From JAFGJU01 sp964570935 (lineage in GTDB: Bacteria; Eisenbacteria; RBG-16-71-46; JAFGJU01), in assembly GCA_964570935.1 (NCBI GenBank), contig CAZMZP010000021.1, forward strand, positions 1 through 29,320: a stretch of DNA of 29,320 nt, given 5' to 3'. The notes below the pieces were generated by a model. It saw nothing but the letters and a program-made list of their open reading frames with translations, had not been told where the DNA came from and ran no database searches. This document shows, piece after piece, positions 8,347-16,469 of the stretch (position 1 is its first letter; each line of letters starts with the position of its first letter). Both the position numbers and the translations under genes were made by a program.

Positions 8347-8373
8347 TGAAACAATCCTGCCTGCTCGGGAGTC
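8347..8373 (+). promoter_or_regulatory. candidate ECF-type promoter of the DUF6249 gene
   Basis: TGAAAC (8347-8352) is followed after exactly 18 nt by GTC (8371-8373). The two end bases before GTC (GA) are shared with the divergent element, and -35 core and spacer length are identical. The expected start is near 8381, giving a leader of about 98 nt. Confidence 0.5.
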
Positions 8374-8478
8374 GAATGTAAGTGAGAGGCGGCGAACGCC
8401 GAGCCCGCGCGACGGCTGGTGCAACGCCGCATCGCGAAGCTAATGTCACGCACACGGCCTTAGAAAGGAGGCAACAAA

Positions 8479-8925
8479 ATGTTCGGTTCGTTTCCGTTCG
8501 TGATGGATTTCAACGCGCTCGCGCCCTTTCTCATCCCGATCGTCGCCATCATAGGTGCGTTCACCGTAGGCATAGTGTCGATGATCGTCAAGTCCAGGCA
8601 GGAAGAGCGCGCACACAGGGAGCGCATGTTCCTGGCGGAAAAGGGTCTCGAGATACCGAGGGAGCTGTACGGGACCGAGGCGGCTGCCCCCAAGGTCAGC
8701 GCAGAGGACAAGCCCAGCGACCTTCGCTGGCTGAGAACGCTGCTGATTGTGTTCGGCACTCTGATGTTGTTCATCGGCCTTGGCGTATTGATCATGCTGA
8801 CCTATCAAAGTGACATCAGGGAAGGGATGAACGGCGTGGTGCCGCTCATGATAGGACTCGGACTCCTGGTGGCTGCATGGCTCGTCACGCTTACGGTGGT
8901 GAGGAGGAACGGGAGGGGCCAGTAG
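8479..8925 (+). CDS. Small membrane protein, DUF6249-like
   Basis: The protein is 148 residues with AAAGGAGG 7 nt before ATG 8479. It has three hydrophobic segments (about 13-36, 84-106, 118-140). Between the first two lies a charged amphipathic helix, KSRQEERAHRERMFLAEKGL, followed by EIPRELYG. This layout (TM, Arg/Glu helix ending in EKGxxIP, then two TMs) is that of DUF6249 proteins, which often sit beside ECF sigma factors; their biochemical role is unknown. It diverges from the sigma/anti-sigma operon and has a matching candidate ECF promoter, so it is probably a target of that sigma factor. A strong hairpin follows at 8962-8997. Family assignment is from memory of the pattern. Confidence 0.75.
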   Translation: MFGSFPFVMDFNALAPFLIPIVAIIGAFTVGIVSMIVKSRQEERAHRERMFLAEKGLEIPRELYGTEAAAPKVSAEDKPSDLRWLRTLLIVFGTLMLFIGLGVLIMLTYQSDIREGMNGVVPLMIGLGLLVAAWLVTLTVVRRNGRGQ

Positions 8926-8961
8926 AAAGCGGAAAATAGTGCCTCCTCGATCGCGCAGTAC

Positions 8962-8997
8962 CCGCGCGTCCAGGGCAGCTGGCTGCCAGACGCGCGG
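8962..8997 (+). terminator. hairpin terminator between convergent DUF6249 and GH57 genes
   Basis: CCGCGCGTC (8962-8970) pairs perfectly with GACGCGCGG (8989-8997). An inner GGCAGC/GCTGCC stem sits inside. On the plus strand a pyrimidine-rich tail (TTCGCTTTCTT) follows. On the minus strand there is no U tract. Confidence 0.6.
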
Positions 8998-9014
8998 TTC
9001 GCTTTCTTGCGGTC

Positions 9015-12002
9015 TCACTTCAGAAGGATGATTTTCTCAGTTTGGGTGTGCCCCGACTGCGTGGCGCGTATGAAGTAGAGCCCCGCAGGAACTTCGCGAC
9101 CTGACGCGTCACGGCCGTCCCAGAAAAAGACCATCGCGAGCCCGTCGGCACCGGTCTCGCCTCCCGGACCGCCGACCTGGCCTGCACCCACCGCACCCTG
9201 GCCATGGCCGGCGAGAGTCCTCACCTTCCTGCCGCTGACGTCGAAGATCTCGACTGCCACAGGGCCGTTTGATGCGGCCGAATTTCCTGCAACGTCCGTG
9301 TTCTTGCCTGCGTCCTGACCCCCGAGCACGAGCTGAATGCTGATGCTGCCGCTGAACGGGTTGGGCCGGGCGGATACCAGCAGCGCCTTTGTCACCGGCC
9401 TGCCGGCCGGGTCTTCGGGCACCACTCCGACAACGGTCAGCGGAAGGACCACGTACTCGACTGCCTCGACGTTTCCGTCACCGCCACCGGCCGGCGCCTG
9501 AACCTGAAGCGTTCCTCCGTCCGGCGACTGATACGCGGCAACAGCAAGGTAGAGCGTGTCCGGAAGAGGGCTCCCGAGGTGAGTCTCCAGCTTCACCAGA
9601 CCTTCCAGATAGGCGCCCGAGGCGCTCTGGACGTCGGTTGAGAGCACTGTCTCGCCCTGGTTGAACCAGCCGCACCAGTTGTTGCTGTCTTCGTTTCCCA
9701 GGAACAGCGTCCGGTCGGCCACAGTGCCGGCTTTCGCCCAGGGCGCGCTGACCGGAGTCAGCAGGTCGACGCCGACCATTATGAAGTGATCTCGTCCCGA
9801 AGAGCCGCCTACGCCCTCGGCGGCCACGTAGAGATAAGTGCCGTCCCAGTCGACGTAGAGGTTGAGGCCGCCGTTAGAGGCGACCAGCGCGGCGGTGGTG
9901 TCCAGCGCGCCGTCGATGACGTGCGAGGGACTGGTGTTGGCCTCACCTATCCAGACGTGCTGAATCGGGCTCTTCTTCACGTTGCCCAGCGAGTCTTCCG
10001 CTTCGACGTAGTAGTCGATCAGCACCTCCGAGAGACCCGTCACATGCACGTAGTACTCGTCCGCCATGTGCGCGGGCAGAACTGAGAAGTTGATGTTGGG
10101 GTCGTTGAAGAAGTTCCCGGTCGGGAAATCCCGCCACGTCATGGCCGCGGTCTGCCAGGCTCCGACTTCCGGCCCGCCCGTGTATGTCTCGTTCTGGTCG
10201 CTCGCCGTGGAGTTGGTGCCGTCAGCGTCGGTCCTGTACTTGAAGTCTACGCGCTCCAGGCCCGCCACGTCGTACGCAAAAGTCCACACCCAGAAATCGC
10301 TGGTCATCTGAGCGCCGTCTCCACCCGGGTAGCCCCAGAGAGACCCACCGCCCTTCCCGCCCGGATTCCATGGCAACCGCTGCGGAATCCAGACCGTGGG
10401 GCCAACATTGTCCGTTCCGCCGCCCGAGATGACGGGGTCGGCGTAGAGCGCGGCCGCGTTCGAGGCCAGCGTAGCCTTGACCTCCATGTCCAGGGCGGTG
10501 CCGTAGTACATGTACCCGCTCTCATATCCCGAGAGCAGGTGGTGCCAGGCCTTCTCCACGCTGGTGGCACCCGTCGTCGGGTCGTAAATCTTGTCCGGGT
10601 TCGGAGTCCCGCCGGCGAACGCCTCGGCGGTCTCGACGCGGTTTTGCGCCGCGGTCAGCACGGCCCAGTTGCGTTCGTCCTCGGCCCAGCCGCCGGGTAT
10701 GTCGAAATCGCCGTCAGAGTCGACGAGCGGCCAGTTCCAGTTTATGAACTGCGGAGAGCCGAAGTCGCCGTCAGCGTTGACCCAGCCGCCGTCCTCGACG
10801 TGGACGATATCGTCCGGGGCAACCGGGTGGTCCGCGAAGTACTCGGCGACCGTGCTCGGCTCGTAACCCTTGCCGGCCGCCTGATGACAGAAGCTCGTCA
10901 CGTTTTCGTTGAAGTAGGAATAGCCGCCCGCCCAGTCGTTGTCGCCGTCGTGCGCGAACAGGATCAACATCGGCTTCGCCGGGTCGTTGTAGGCGGCGAT
11001 CGCGTCTATCTCACCGGTGCCGTACATCGAATAGCCTTCGTTCCAGCTCATGGCGTTCGCGGACGGCACGACTTTGATCTTGTATTCCTGGCCGCTCGCC
11101 GGGTCCACGTACCGCGCGTAATGCGGCCTGAACCCGTAGGGCGGAGGTATCTTGACGTTCACTCCCCTGCTGATGCGGAGGTTGTAGTAGTAGCCCTGCG
11201 CGGGGTTCAACTGGTCCGCGCGGTTGGGCGGGTCGCAGTTGTCCTCGCTCGCGACGTACGGATAGTTCGAGCAGGCGCGCGATACGTGAAGGTCCGGCAC
11301 CACGACCCACTCGACCCCCTGCTGCACCAGCGTGGGTATCATGCGCTCGGAGAAGCAGGTCTCGGCCGGAAAGTACCCCTTGGCGTAGTTCGTGTCGCCC
11401 CACGCCACTTTGTGTGCCGCCTTGGCGACCTGAATCTCCCTCTTGAGAGCGTTGGCGTCCATGAGCGGAGCGATCGGGTGATGCGCCGCCACCATGAGCT
11501 GCTCCATCCTTGACCGGCCGCCGGACGTCGTCCAGGAGCGTGCTGTCCGGTAGTCGGAGTACCAGTTGGGCGCGTACCTGCCTCCGTTCCAGCCGGCGTC
11601 GGCGAGGCTCTTCACGTTCTCTATCAGGGCAGCGGCAAAACTGACCTGGGCTCCGGCGTCGGGCAGGTCCAGCACGGACGCGACAGCGGCCTTCGGATAG
11701 TCCTGGTAGTCGTGGACGCGGTCGTCCTTGTTGAAGATTCCGAACACGTCGCTCTGAGAGTGTCCGAGCATTATGGTCTCGTACGCGGTCTCGTACCGTG
11801 CGGGAGACCACGTGCTCCTGTCCGGCCAGTACACGGGCTGGTGCATGTGCCACATGTACGTCGTGTGGATGGGGGCGGCCGGCGCGACGCGTGGGGCAAG
11901 GGTCAGAACGAGTGCCAGGCAGGCCCCCAGGGCCGCTGCTGCAAGCGCCCGGATTGCGGGAAGCACCGGCTGGGCGGAAGAAGATGAAGGCACGCTGCGC
12001 AT
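9015..12002 (-). CDS. Secreted GH57-like glycoside hydrolase with C-terminal FlgD-like/sorting domain
   Basis: The 995-residue precursor has a signal peptide (about 1-43, ending APAAP). Residues 50-58 (MWHMHQPVY) match GH57 conserved region 1. GYFPAETCF (209-217, E214) fits the nucleophile region and LILFAHDGDN (346-355, D352) the acid/base region; these catalytic assignments are inferred. GH57 enzymes act on alpha-glucans. Later regions include a probable carbohydrate-binding part (about 550-720) and a DOMON/CBM9-like part starting VIDGALDTT. The C-terminus (ARPNPF, VEIFDVSGRKVRTL, FFWDGRDASGREVPAGLYF, final KIILLK) is a FlgD Ig-like fold resembling type-A sorting domains, which implies surface export. 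Two Gly-rich insertions break it. ATG 12002 has GAGG 10 nt upstream and starts the signal peptide; the longer frame to 12212 is rejected. Confidence 0.85.
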   Translation of the reverse strand: MRSVPSSSSAQPVLPAIRALAAAALGACLALVLTLAPRVAPAAPIHTTYMWHMHQPVYWPDRSTWSPARYETAYETIMLGHSQSDVFGIFNKDDRVHDYQDYPKAAVASVLDLPDAGAQVSFAAALIENVKSLADAGWNGGRYAPNWYSDYRTARSWTTSGGRSRMEQLMVAAHHPIAPLMDANALKREIQVAKAAHKVAWGDTNYAKGYFPAETCFSERMIPTLVQQGVEWVVVPDLHVSRACSNYPYVASEDNCDPPNRADQLNPAQGYYYNLRISRGVNVKIPPPYGFRPHYARYVDPASGQEYKIKVVPSANAMSWNEGYSMYGTGEIDAIAAYNDPAKPMLILFAHDGDNDWAGGYSYFNENVTSFCHQAAGKGYEPSTVAEYFADHPVAPDDIVHVEDGGWVNADGDFGSPQFINWNWPLVDSDGDFDIPGGWAEDERNWAVLTAAQNRVETAEAFAGGTPNPDKIYDPTTGATSVEKAWHHLLSGYESGYMYYGTALDMEVKATLASNAAALYADPVISGGGTDNVGPTVWIPQRLPWNPGGKGGGSLWGYPGGDGAQMTSDFWVWTFAYDVAGLERVDFKYRTDADGTNSTASDQNETYTGGPEVGAWQTAAMTWRDFPTGNFFNDPNINFSVLPAHMADEYYVHVTGLSEVLIDYYVEAEDSLGNVKKSPIQHVWIGEANTSPSHVIDGALDTTAALVASNGGLNLYVDWDGTYLYVAAEGVGGSSGRDHFIMVGVDLLTPVSAPWAKAGTVADRTLFLGNEDSNNWCGWFNQGETVLSTDVQSASGAYLEGLVKLETHLGSPLPDTLYLAVAAYQSPDGGTLQVQAPAGGGDGNVEAVEYVVLPLTVVGVVPEDPAGRPVTKALLVSARPNPFSGSISIQLVLGGQDAGKNTDVAGNSAASNGPVAVEIFDVSGRKVRTLAGHGQGAVGAGQVGGPGGETGADGLAMVFFWDGRDASGREVPAGLYFIRATQSGHTQTEKIILLK

Positions 12003-12111
12003 TGAGTTACTACCTCGCTGATGTCGTGGGCCACGGCTTTGTCGCGCGCGAACGGACGGGGCGTGACCCGGCAGTGGCTCCAAGTCACGGGCTGCAATGA
12101 GGTACCCCTCT

Positions 12112-12140
12112 ATTTTAGCAGATTGCCGGAGCCGGCTCAA
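12112..12140 (-). promoter_or_regulatory. sigma70-type promoter of the GH57 gene
   Basis: On the minus strand TTGAGC (12140-12135), then 17 nt, then TAAAAT (12117-12112). The -10 box matches consensus at 5/6. The leader to ATG 12002 is about 100 nt. Confidence 0.5.
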
Positions 12141-12144
12141 CGGC

Positions 12145-12173
12145 TTGACGCCTGTTTTCCGGACGTGTAGTCT
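12145..12173 (+). promoter_or_regulatory. sigma70-type promoter of the DUF3078 gene
   Basis: TTGACG (12145-12150), 17 nt, TAGTCT (12168-12173). The -35 box is 5/6, the -10 box is weak. Its -35 box lies 4 bp from the -35 box of the divergent GH57 promoter. Confidence 0.45.
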
Positions 12174-12223
12174 CCCGTGGCAGTGCCCGACGCGACCACG
12201 GACTCTGAACAACGGAGGGGAGA

Positions 12224-13129
12224 ATGAGAAGAAGAGTGATGCTCGTGCTGACAGCCGTCGCCGTCAGTGTCCGGTTGTCTATTCCTGTGAGCCCAGCGCT
12301 GGCCGATCCGTGGAAGACCGAGCTCGAGGCCAATCTGACTCTGACCCAGACGTCCTACAGCAACAACTGGGCCGGCGGAGAGGCGGGCTCGCTGGCCTGG
12401 ACGGCCAATTCGAACTTCCTCGCGCAGAAGCAGTTGAATCCGAAGATGCTGAGCAAGAACACGGTCAAGCTCGCCTTCGGCCAACTGCACAATCAGGACA
12501 AGGAGACCAAGGACTGGCACAAGCCGGTCAAGTCAACCGACCTTGTCGACCTGGAATCGGTGCTCAACATCACTCTGGGCGGGTTCGTGGACCCGTTCGT
12601 TTCCGGAAGAATCGAGAGCCAGTTCTACGACAACCGGGACGCCGACCTCGCGAGATACCTCAACCCGACCGTCTTCACGGAAGCACTCGGAATCGCCAAG
12701 AGCCTCCTCACGGAGGAGAATGACGGAGGCGCGTGGTCGCTCCGGCTGGGCGGCGGGTTCAGACAGTTTCTGGACAGAGACGCCCTGGACCAGTTCGCGA
12801 CCGAGCGAGCGAACCTCACTTCGAACGACGGTGGCATCGAGTTTGTGAGCGACCTGAAGTACCCGTTGTCCAAGGACAAGCTCGAGCTGGCGAGCAAGCT
12901 CAACGTGTTTAAGGCGCTCTTCTACTCGGAATCGGACAAGTTGGAGGGCCTCCCGAACGCGGGCTACTGGAAAACTCCCGACGTCCGCTGGGACAACACC
13001 GTCACCGCCAACATTACCAAGTATGTGATGGTGAGTCTGTACGTCCAGTTCCTTTACGACAAGGAGGTCGACCTCGGAGGCCGTCTCAAGCAAACGCTCG
13101 CGATGGGGCTGACGTACAAGCTGAAATAG
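12224..13129 (+). CDS. DUF3078-like outer-membrane beta-barrel protein
   Basis: The protein is 301 residues with GGAGG 5-6 nt before ATG 12224. A signal peptide (about 1-27, ending SPALA) precedes alternating beta-strand sequence. The motif NLTLTQTSYSNNWAGGEAGS (about 38-57) followed by LAWTANSNF is characteristic of DUF3078, an outer-membrane protein family of unknown function common in Bacteroidota and relatives. The C-terminus ends in barrel-like strands (VMVSLYVQFLYDKEV, then LAMGLTYKLK). It diverges from the GH57 gene, so a role in binding or taking up a surface polymer is conceivable but not shown. A hairpin follows at 13217-13259. Confidence 0.8.
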   Translation: MRRRVMLVLTAVAVSVRLSIPVSPALADPWKTELEANLTLTQTSYSNNWAGGEAGSLAWTANSNFLAQKQLNPKMLSKNTVKLAFGQLHNQDKETKDWHKPVKSTDLVDLESVLNITLGGFVDPFVSGRIESQFYDNRDADLARYLNPTVFTEALGIAKSLLTEENDGGAWSLRLGGGFRQFLDRDALDQFATERANLTSNDGGIEFVSDLKYPLSKDKLELASKLNVFKALFYSESDKLEGLPNAGYWKTPDVRWDNTVTANITKYVMVSLYVQFLYDKEVDLGGRLKQTLAMGLTYKLK

Positions 13130-13216
13130 ACCGGCCGGCCGCAGCGGGCAGTGCAGAATGGCGCGTTTCGTCGCACGCCGCATGCCCCTCCGGGTCGGAG
13201 ACGCAGCGAACGCCAG

Positions 13217-13259
13217 GAAGTGCCGTACTTCTTTACACACGAAGGAGTTGCGGCACTTC
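13217..13259 (+). terminator. possible terminator after the DUF3078 gene
   Basis: GAAGTGCCG (13217-13225) pairs with CGGCACTTC (13251-13259), 9 bp perfect, with a small inner CTTC/GAAG stem and a TATTTTG tail (13260-13266). The loop is long (25 nt), so efficiency is uncertain. Confidence 0.45.
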
Positions 13260-13326
13260 TATTTTGTTCCGGATGGCACGGTTCGTGCACGTTTCTTTCG
13301 GGTCGAGTGCGGTGGCGAGGGACGTT

Positions 13327-14553
13327 ATGACAATCACGCTTTCGAGGATTCTCTCAATTCTGACCTTTTGTTCGGCCGGCTTCGTGTTCCTGCCGGTGCT
13401 TCCGATTCTCGCACAGTCGACCCCTGACGGCATTCCGCCCGCCCCCGTAAGAGACCTGAGGGCTGGCGGCGCCGCAGACCCCACATACACGCGCGGGTTC
13501 TTCATCCCGACGCACTTCTCCATCACGGACAGCGTGGCCGGGGTCCTGAACCAGAGGTTCGGCGTGATTATCGTAGGCGTGGACGCGAACCAGTCGCTCA
13601 TAGACCCGACCAAGACCGCGCTCACTGCCGGGCCCGCGATGATTTACTCCAACAGCGTCGCGATGCCGGACGATTGGGCCGTGATAAACTCGCACGAGGA
13701 CTGGTTTCTGCACTCGACCCCGATACCCTCCCCCCAGACGAGAATTCCGCTGTCGGGCCCCTACCCCTACCTCTTCTACATGGACGTGGGCTCGCAGGGC
13801 TGGAGGGACTTCGTCGTCGGAAAGTACGTCGCGGCGCTCGCCGCGAACCCCGCGGCTGACGGCGTCTTCCTCGACGGCGTGATGCTACCGACGGAGTACG
13901 AGAGCCTGCTGGGGCCTGCTTATCCGAGCTACGACGCCGAGGCTTACCAGAGCGCGGCCCTCGAGTTCATCTACGCCGTCAAGGACGCGGCCGGGGGCAA
14001 GTCAGTCGTTGTCAATTCCGAGCTCTCGAAGGCTTTCACTCTTGCTGCGGACGGCGGCTCCTGCGAAGGATTCGTGCACTTCGGCGGCCAGCGTAACGAC
14101 GAGCAGATCGCCAAGAACCAGTGGCTCAGGCATCTGGCCGTGATCGGAGACAGGGATCTTGACGACAGGTTTCTCCTCATCGGAAGCGGTTCGGCGGATT
14201 CGACGCTGACTTCCATGGTCGAGTACTGCTACGCCTCTTTCCTCCTGGGCTACAACGAGCACGCCCGCTCCAGCTTCTACTGGCACTCTAACGCCGACGG
14301 CGGGTATTCGAGGTTGAACTGGTTTCCAGTGTGGGAGATGGACGTGGGAGAGCCGGCGGGCGGTTTCTACGAGTCGGACGGAGTGTACCGCCGGGATTTC
14401 AGTGACGGCATGGTCCTCGCGAACCCGAGCGATTCGGGCTCCCCGGTCACGGTGAACCTGGGCGCGGTCTACACCGACTCGTCGGGCAGCACCGTTTCAA
14501 TCCTGACCCTGCCCAACAAGAGCGGGGCCGTGCTGAAGAAGGTCTCCTGGTGA
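13327..14553 (+). CDS. Secreted GHL15-like putative glycoside hydrolase
   Basis: The 408-residue precursor has a signal peptide (about 1-30, LPILAQ). ATG 13327 has GAGG 6 nt upstream; the longer frame begins at a TTG. The body resembles hypothetical glycosyl hydrolase family 15 (GHL15): YLFYMDVGSQGWRDFVVGKY, then ADGVFLDGVMLP (an acidic strand-end motif typical of TIM-barrel hydrolases), VVNSE, a central GFVHFGG segment, a gap-rich FLLGYN stretch and a short C-terminal beta domain (MVLANPSDSGSPVTVNL...). The likely acidic catalytic residues are in FLDG and in the NSEL segment, by analogy only. No activity is established for this family to my knowledge. It follows the DUF3078 gene on the same strand about 200 nt later. 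Confidence 0.65.
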   Translation: MTITLSRILSILTFCSAGFVFLPVLPILAQSTPDGIPPAPVRDLRAGGAADPTYTRGFFIPTHFSITDSVAGVLNQRFGVIIVGVDANQSLIDPTKTALTAGPAMIYSNSVAMPDDWAVINSHEDWFLHSTPIPSPQTRIPLSGPYPYLFYMDVGSQGWRDFVVGKYVAALAANPAADGVFLDGVMLPTEYESLLGPAYPSYDAEAYQSAALEFIYAVKDAAGGKSVVVNSELSKAFTLAADGGSCEGFVHFGGQRNDEQIAKNQWLRHLAVIGDRDLDDRFLLIGSGSADSTLTSMVEYCYASFLLGYNEHARSSFYWHSNADGGYSRLNWFPVWEMDVGEPAGGFYESDGVYRRDFSDGMVLANPSDSGSPVTVNLGAVYTDSSGSTVSILTLPNKSGAVLKKVSW

Positions 14554-14607
14554 CGCGAAACGGCCGGGGCGACCGGACAGGCAGACAGGACAGGTAGCCG
14601 AAGTCTC

Positions 14608-15594
14608 TTAGAAGGCGCGCGTCAGCATGAAGGCCGCGGCGGAGATCAACGCCGAACATGGGACTGTCAGCACCCAGGCCCACACTATCCTACCCGCAAT
14701 TCCCCATCGCACCGCGCTCAGACGCCTGAGGGAACCGATCCCTGCTATGGCCCCGGTTATGGTGTGAGTCGTGCTTACCGGTACGCCCATCATGGTCGAG
14801 ATGAACAGCATCAGGGCGGCTCCGCTCTCAGCGCAGAAGCCGTCCACTGGCTTCAGCTTCGCAACCTTCTGCCCCATCGTCTTCACGATGCGCCAGCCGC
14901 CGAACATAGTGCCCAGCGCTATCGCACCGTGGCAGGCCAGCACGTTCCACAACGGCACGTGGAACTCCGTGCCCAGAAGTCCTGCGCTGAAGAGGAGGCT
15001 GGAGATGATGCCCATCGTCTTCTGGGCGTCGTTCCCGCCGTGCCCGAGACTGTACAGCGCGGCCGAGAACAGCTGTCCCTTTCTGAATATGTGGTCCACC
15101 TTCATGGGTGCACTATTGTGAAAGGCGCCGTACACCAGAATCCCAAACAGCAGCCCGAAAATAAGCCCCAGGGCTGGAGACAAGAAGATGAACAGGAGCG
15201 TCTTCACTATGCCCTGCCACACGAGGGCCGCCGGCCCGATCTTGACCAGGGCCGCTCCAATCATCCCGCCTATCAGCGCGTGAGAAGAGCTCGTGGGCAG
15301 GCCGAAGTACCATGTGATTATGTTCCAGCCGCAGGCGCCGATCAGGGTGGCGAAGATGACCGCCTTGTCGACGATGGTTATGTCGATTATCCCCTTGCCG
15401 ATGGTGTTGGCCACGTGCAGTCCGAAGATCATAAAGGCGACGAAATTGAAAAACGCCGCCCACGCAACGGCGTATCGGGGTCGCAGCACCCTCGTGGACA
15501 CGATCGTCGCAATCGAGTTCGCGGAATCGTGGAAGCCGTTCAGGAAGTCAAACGCCAACGCGAGGATTACCAGGAGAATAATACTCAGAGTCAT
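14608..15594 (-). CDS. Inorganic phosphate transporter, Pit family
   Basis: This 328-residue, strongly hydrophobic protein carries both inverted Pit signatures: FDFLNGFHDSANSIAT near the N-terminus (residues 15-30) and SLGHGGNDAQKTMGI in the second half, plus paired GLPTSSSHALIGG and GVPVSTTHTITGA repeats. Pit carriers import metal-phosphate complexes using the proton or sodium gradient across the inner membrane. It lacks the large cytoplasmic loop of E. coli PitA, as is usual for short Pit proteins. The ATG lies 3 nt after the DUF47 stop, and DUF47-Pit pairs are a well-known operon type. The pair shares the promoter at 16344-16372. Confidence 0.95.
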   Translation of the reverse strand: MTLSIILLVILALAFDFLNGFHDSANSIATIVSTRVLRPRYAVAWAAFFNFVAFMIFGLHVANTIGKGIIDITIVDKAVIFATLIGACGWNIITWYFGLPTSSSHALIGGMIGAALVKIGPAALVWQGIVKTLLFIFLSPALGLIFGLLFGILVYGAFHNSAPMKVDHIFRKGQLFSAALYSLGHGGNDAQKTMGIISSLLFSAGLLGTEFHVPLWNVLACHGAIALGTMFGGWRIVKTMGQKVAKLKPVDGFCAESGAALMLFISTMMGVPVSTTHTITGAIAGIGSLRRLSAVRWGIAGRIVWAWVLTVPCSALISAAAFMLTRAF

Positions 15595-15597
15595 ACT

Positions 15598-16227
15598 CTA
15601 CGCCTGCTTGACGACTATCGACTCGACCACGTTGGCGACGTCCTCACAGATGTCGAGGATAGTCTCCGCGTTCTCGTAGATTTCCTTCCACTTGATGACG
15701 TTGATGGGGTCCTTCTCCGTCTCGAAGAGCTCCGCCAGGACTCTGTCGCGCATCGAATCACCCACGTTCTCGAGCGTGTTTATCTCGACGCAACATTTGG
15801 CTATCGCCTTGGAGTTCTTCACGTGCCTCAGACCCTGGACGGCGGCGGCCATTGCGCGCACGGACGCCTCGATCACCTTCGCGAATTCGATCAGGTTTTT
15901 GTTCGGGTCCTTGAGCTTGTACACCTTCATTCGGTTCACGATGGTGGCCACCATGTCCACGACGTCGTCCAGCTCCTTCGCCAGAGCATGGATGTCTTCG
16001 CGGTCGAACGGAGTAATGAAGGTCTTGTTCAGCTGGTCGATGATGATGTGGGTCGTCTCGTCGGCCCGATGCTCAATAGTCTGCATCTTGCCCAATGCCA
16101 GCTCGTCCACTTCCCCCTTTGTCACCAATTCCTTGAAGAACACCGCCGCCTCGACGGCCAGGGTGGCGTGCTCGTCGAAGGCGTCGAAGAAATTGAACTC
16201 TCTGGGGAAGAACCTGACAAGCAGCAT
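15598..16227 (-). CDS. DUF47-family PhoU-like protein (Pit accessory)
   Basis: The 209-residue, all-helical protein starts MLLVRFFPREFNFFDAFDEH. It has the PhoU-like EHRADE motif (TIEHRADETTH) and the repeat element PFDREDIHALAKELDDVVD, the acidic ExxxDxxxD-type metal sites of PhoU/DUF47 proteins. Such proteins pair with Pit transporters and are thought to regulate them or phosphate homeostasis. ATG 16227 has AAGGAG 6 nt upstream; the frame extends to 16344 but that part overlaps the promoter -10 box and is not coding-like. It is first in a two-gene operon with the Pit carrier. Confidence 0.93.
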   Translation of the reverse strand: MLLVRFFPREFNFFDAFDEHATLAVEAAVFFKELVTKGEVDELALGKMQTIEHRADETTHIIIDQLNKTFITPFDREDIHALAKELDDVVDMVATIVNRMKVYKLKDPNKNLIEFAKVIEASVRAMAAAVQGLRHVKNSKAIAKCCVEINTLENVGDSMRDRVLAELFETEKDPINVIKWKEIYENAETILDICEDVANVVESIVVKQA

Positions 16228-16343
16228 GCGTTGCTCCTTCTCGGCAGCCGCGACGGCGAGAAACCGCCGGGGACATAGACTCTGTGGTTCTACAGCCAGG
16301 AAGTGATTCTGTAACGAAAGTCCGCCAGACGAGAGAAGGCACA

Positions 16344-16372
16344 AATATACCGCGGAGTGTTCGGCATTTCAA
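16344..16372 (-). promoter_or_regulatory. sigma70-type promoter of the DUF47-Pit operon
   Basis: On the minus strand TTGAAA (16372-16367), exactly 17 nt, TATATT (16349-16344): 5/6 matches in each box. The expected start near 16337 gives a leader of about 110 nt. It is the best consensus promoter in the window. I see no clear Pho-box direct repeat beside it. Confidence 0.7.
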
Positions 16373-16422
16373 GGGGCGTTTCAGGAGAAATTCGGGTGCT
16401 TGCCGGGAAGGGAGAGGACGGG

Positions 16423-16469
16423 CTCCGGCGCCGCCGGCAGGGTTGGCGCCGGCGGTTCCGAAGCCGGAG
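16423..16469. repeat. nested GC-rich hairpin in an intergenic region
   Basis: CTCCGGC (16423-16429) pairs with GCCGGAG (16463-16469), and inside it CCGCCGGC (16431-16438) pairs with GCCGGCGG (16448-16455) around a 9-nt loop. It lies just past the 3' end of the conserved hypothetical gene on the minus strand. No U-rich tail follows on either strand, so it may stabilise a 3' end rather than terminate. Confidence 0.55.

Noticed and set aside
8382..8813. Plus frame overlapping the DUF6249 gene
   Set aside because: The 8479 frame has a strong Shine-Dalgarno and clear membrane segments; this one starts in the ECF promoter leader and is Arg/His-rich.
10539..11513. Plus-strand open frame of 324 codons opposite the GH57 gene
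   Set aside because: Shadow of GC-rich codons; no motif or ribosome binding site.
12003..12212. Extended N-terminus of the GH57 gene
   Set aside because: It would cover the promoter boxes, and the signal peptide begins at ATG 12002.
14554..14607. Short repeats GGACAGG between the convergent GHL15 and Pit genes
   Set aside because: Too short and no stable hairpin; likely chance.
14764..16278. Plus-strand open frame of 504 codons opposite Pit and DUF47
   Set aside because: It spans two certain genes on the other strand and its translation is His/Arg/Gln-rich with no domain; an antisense shadow.
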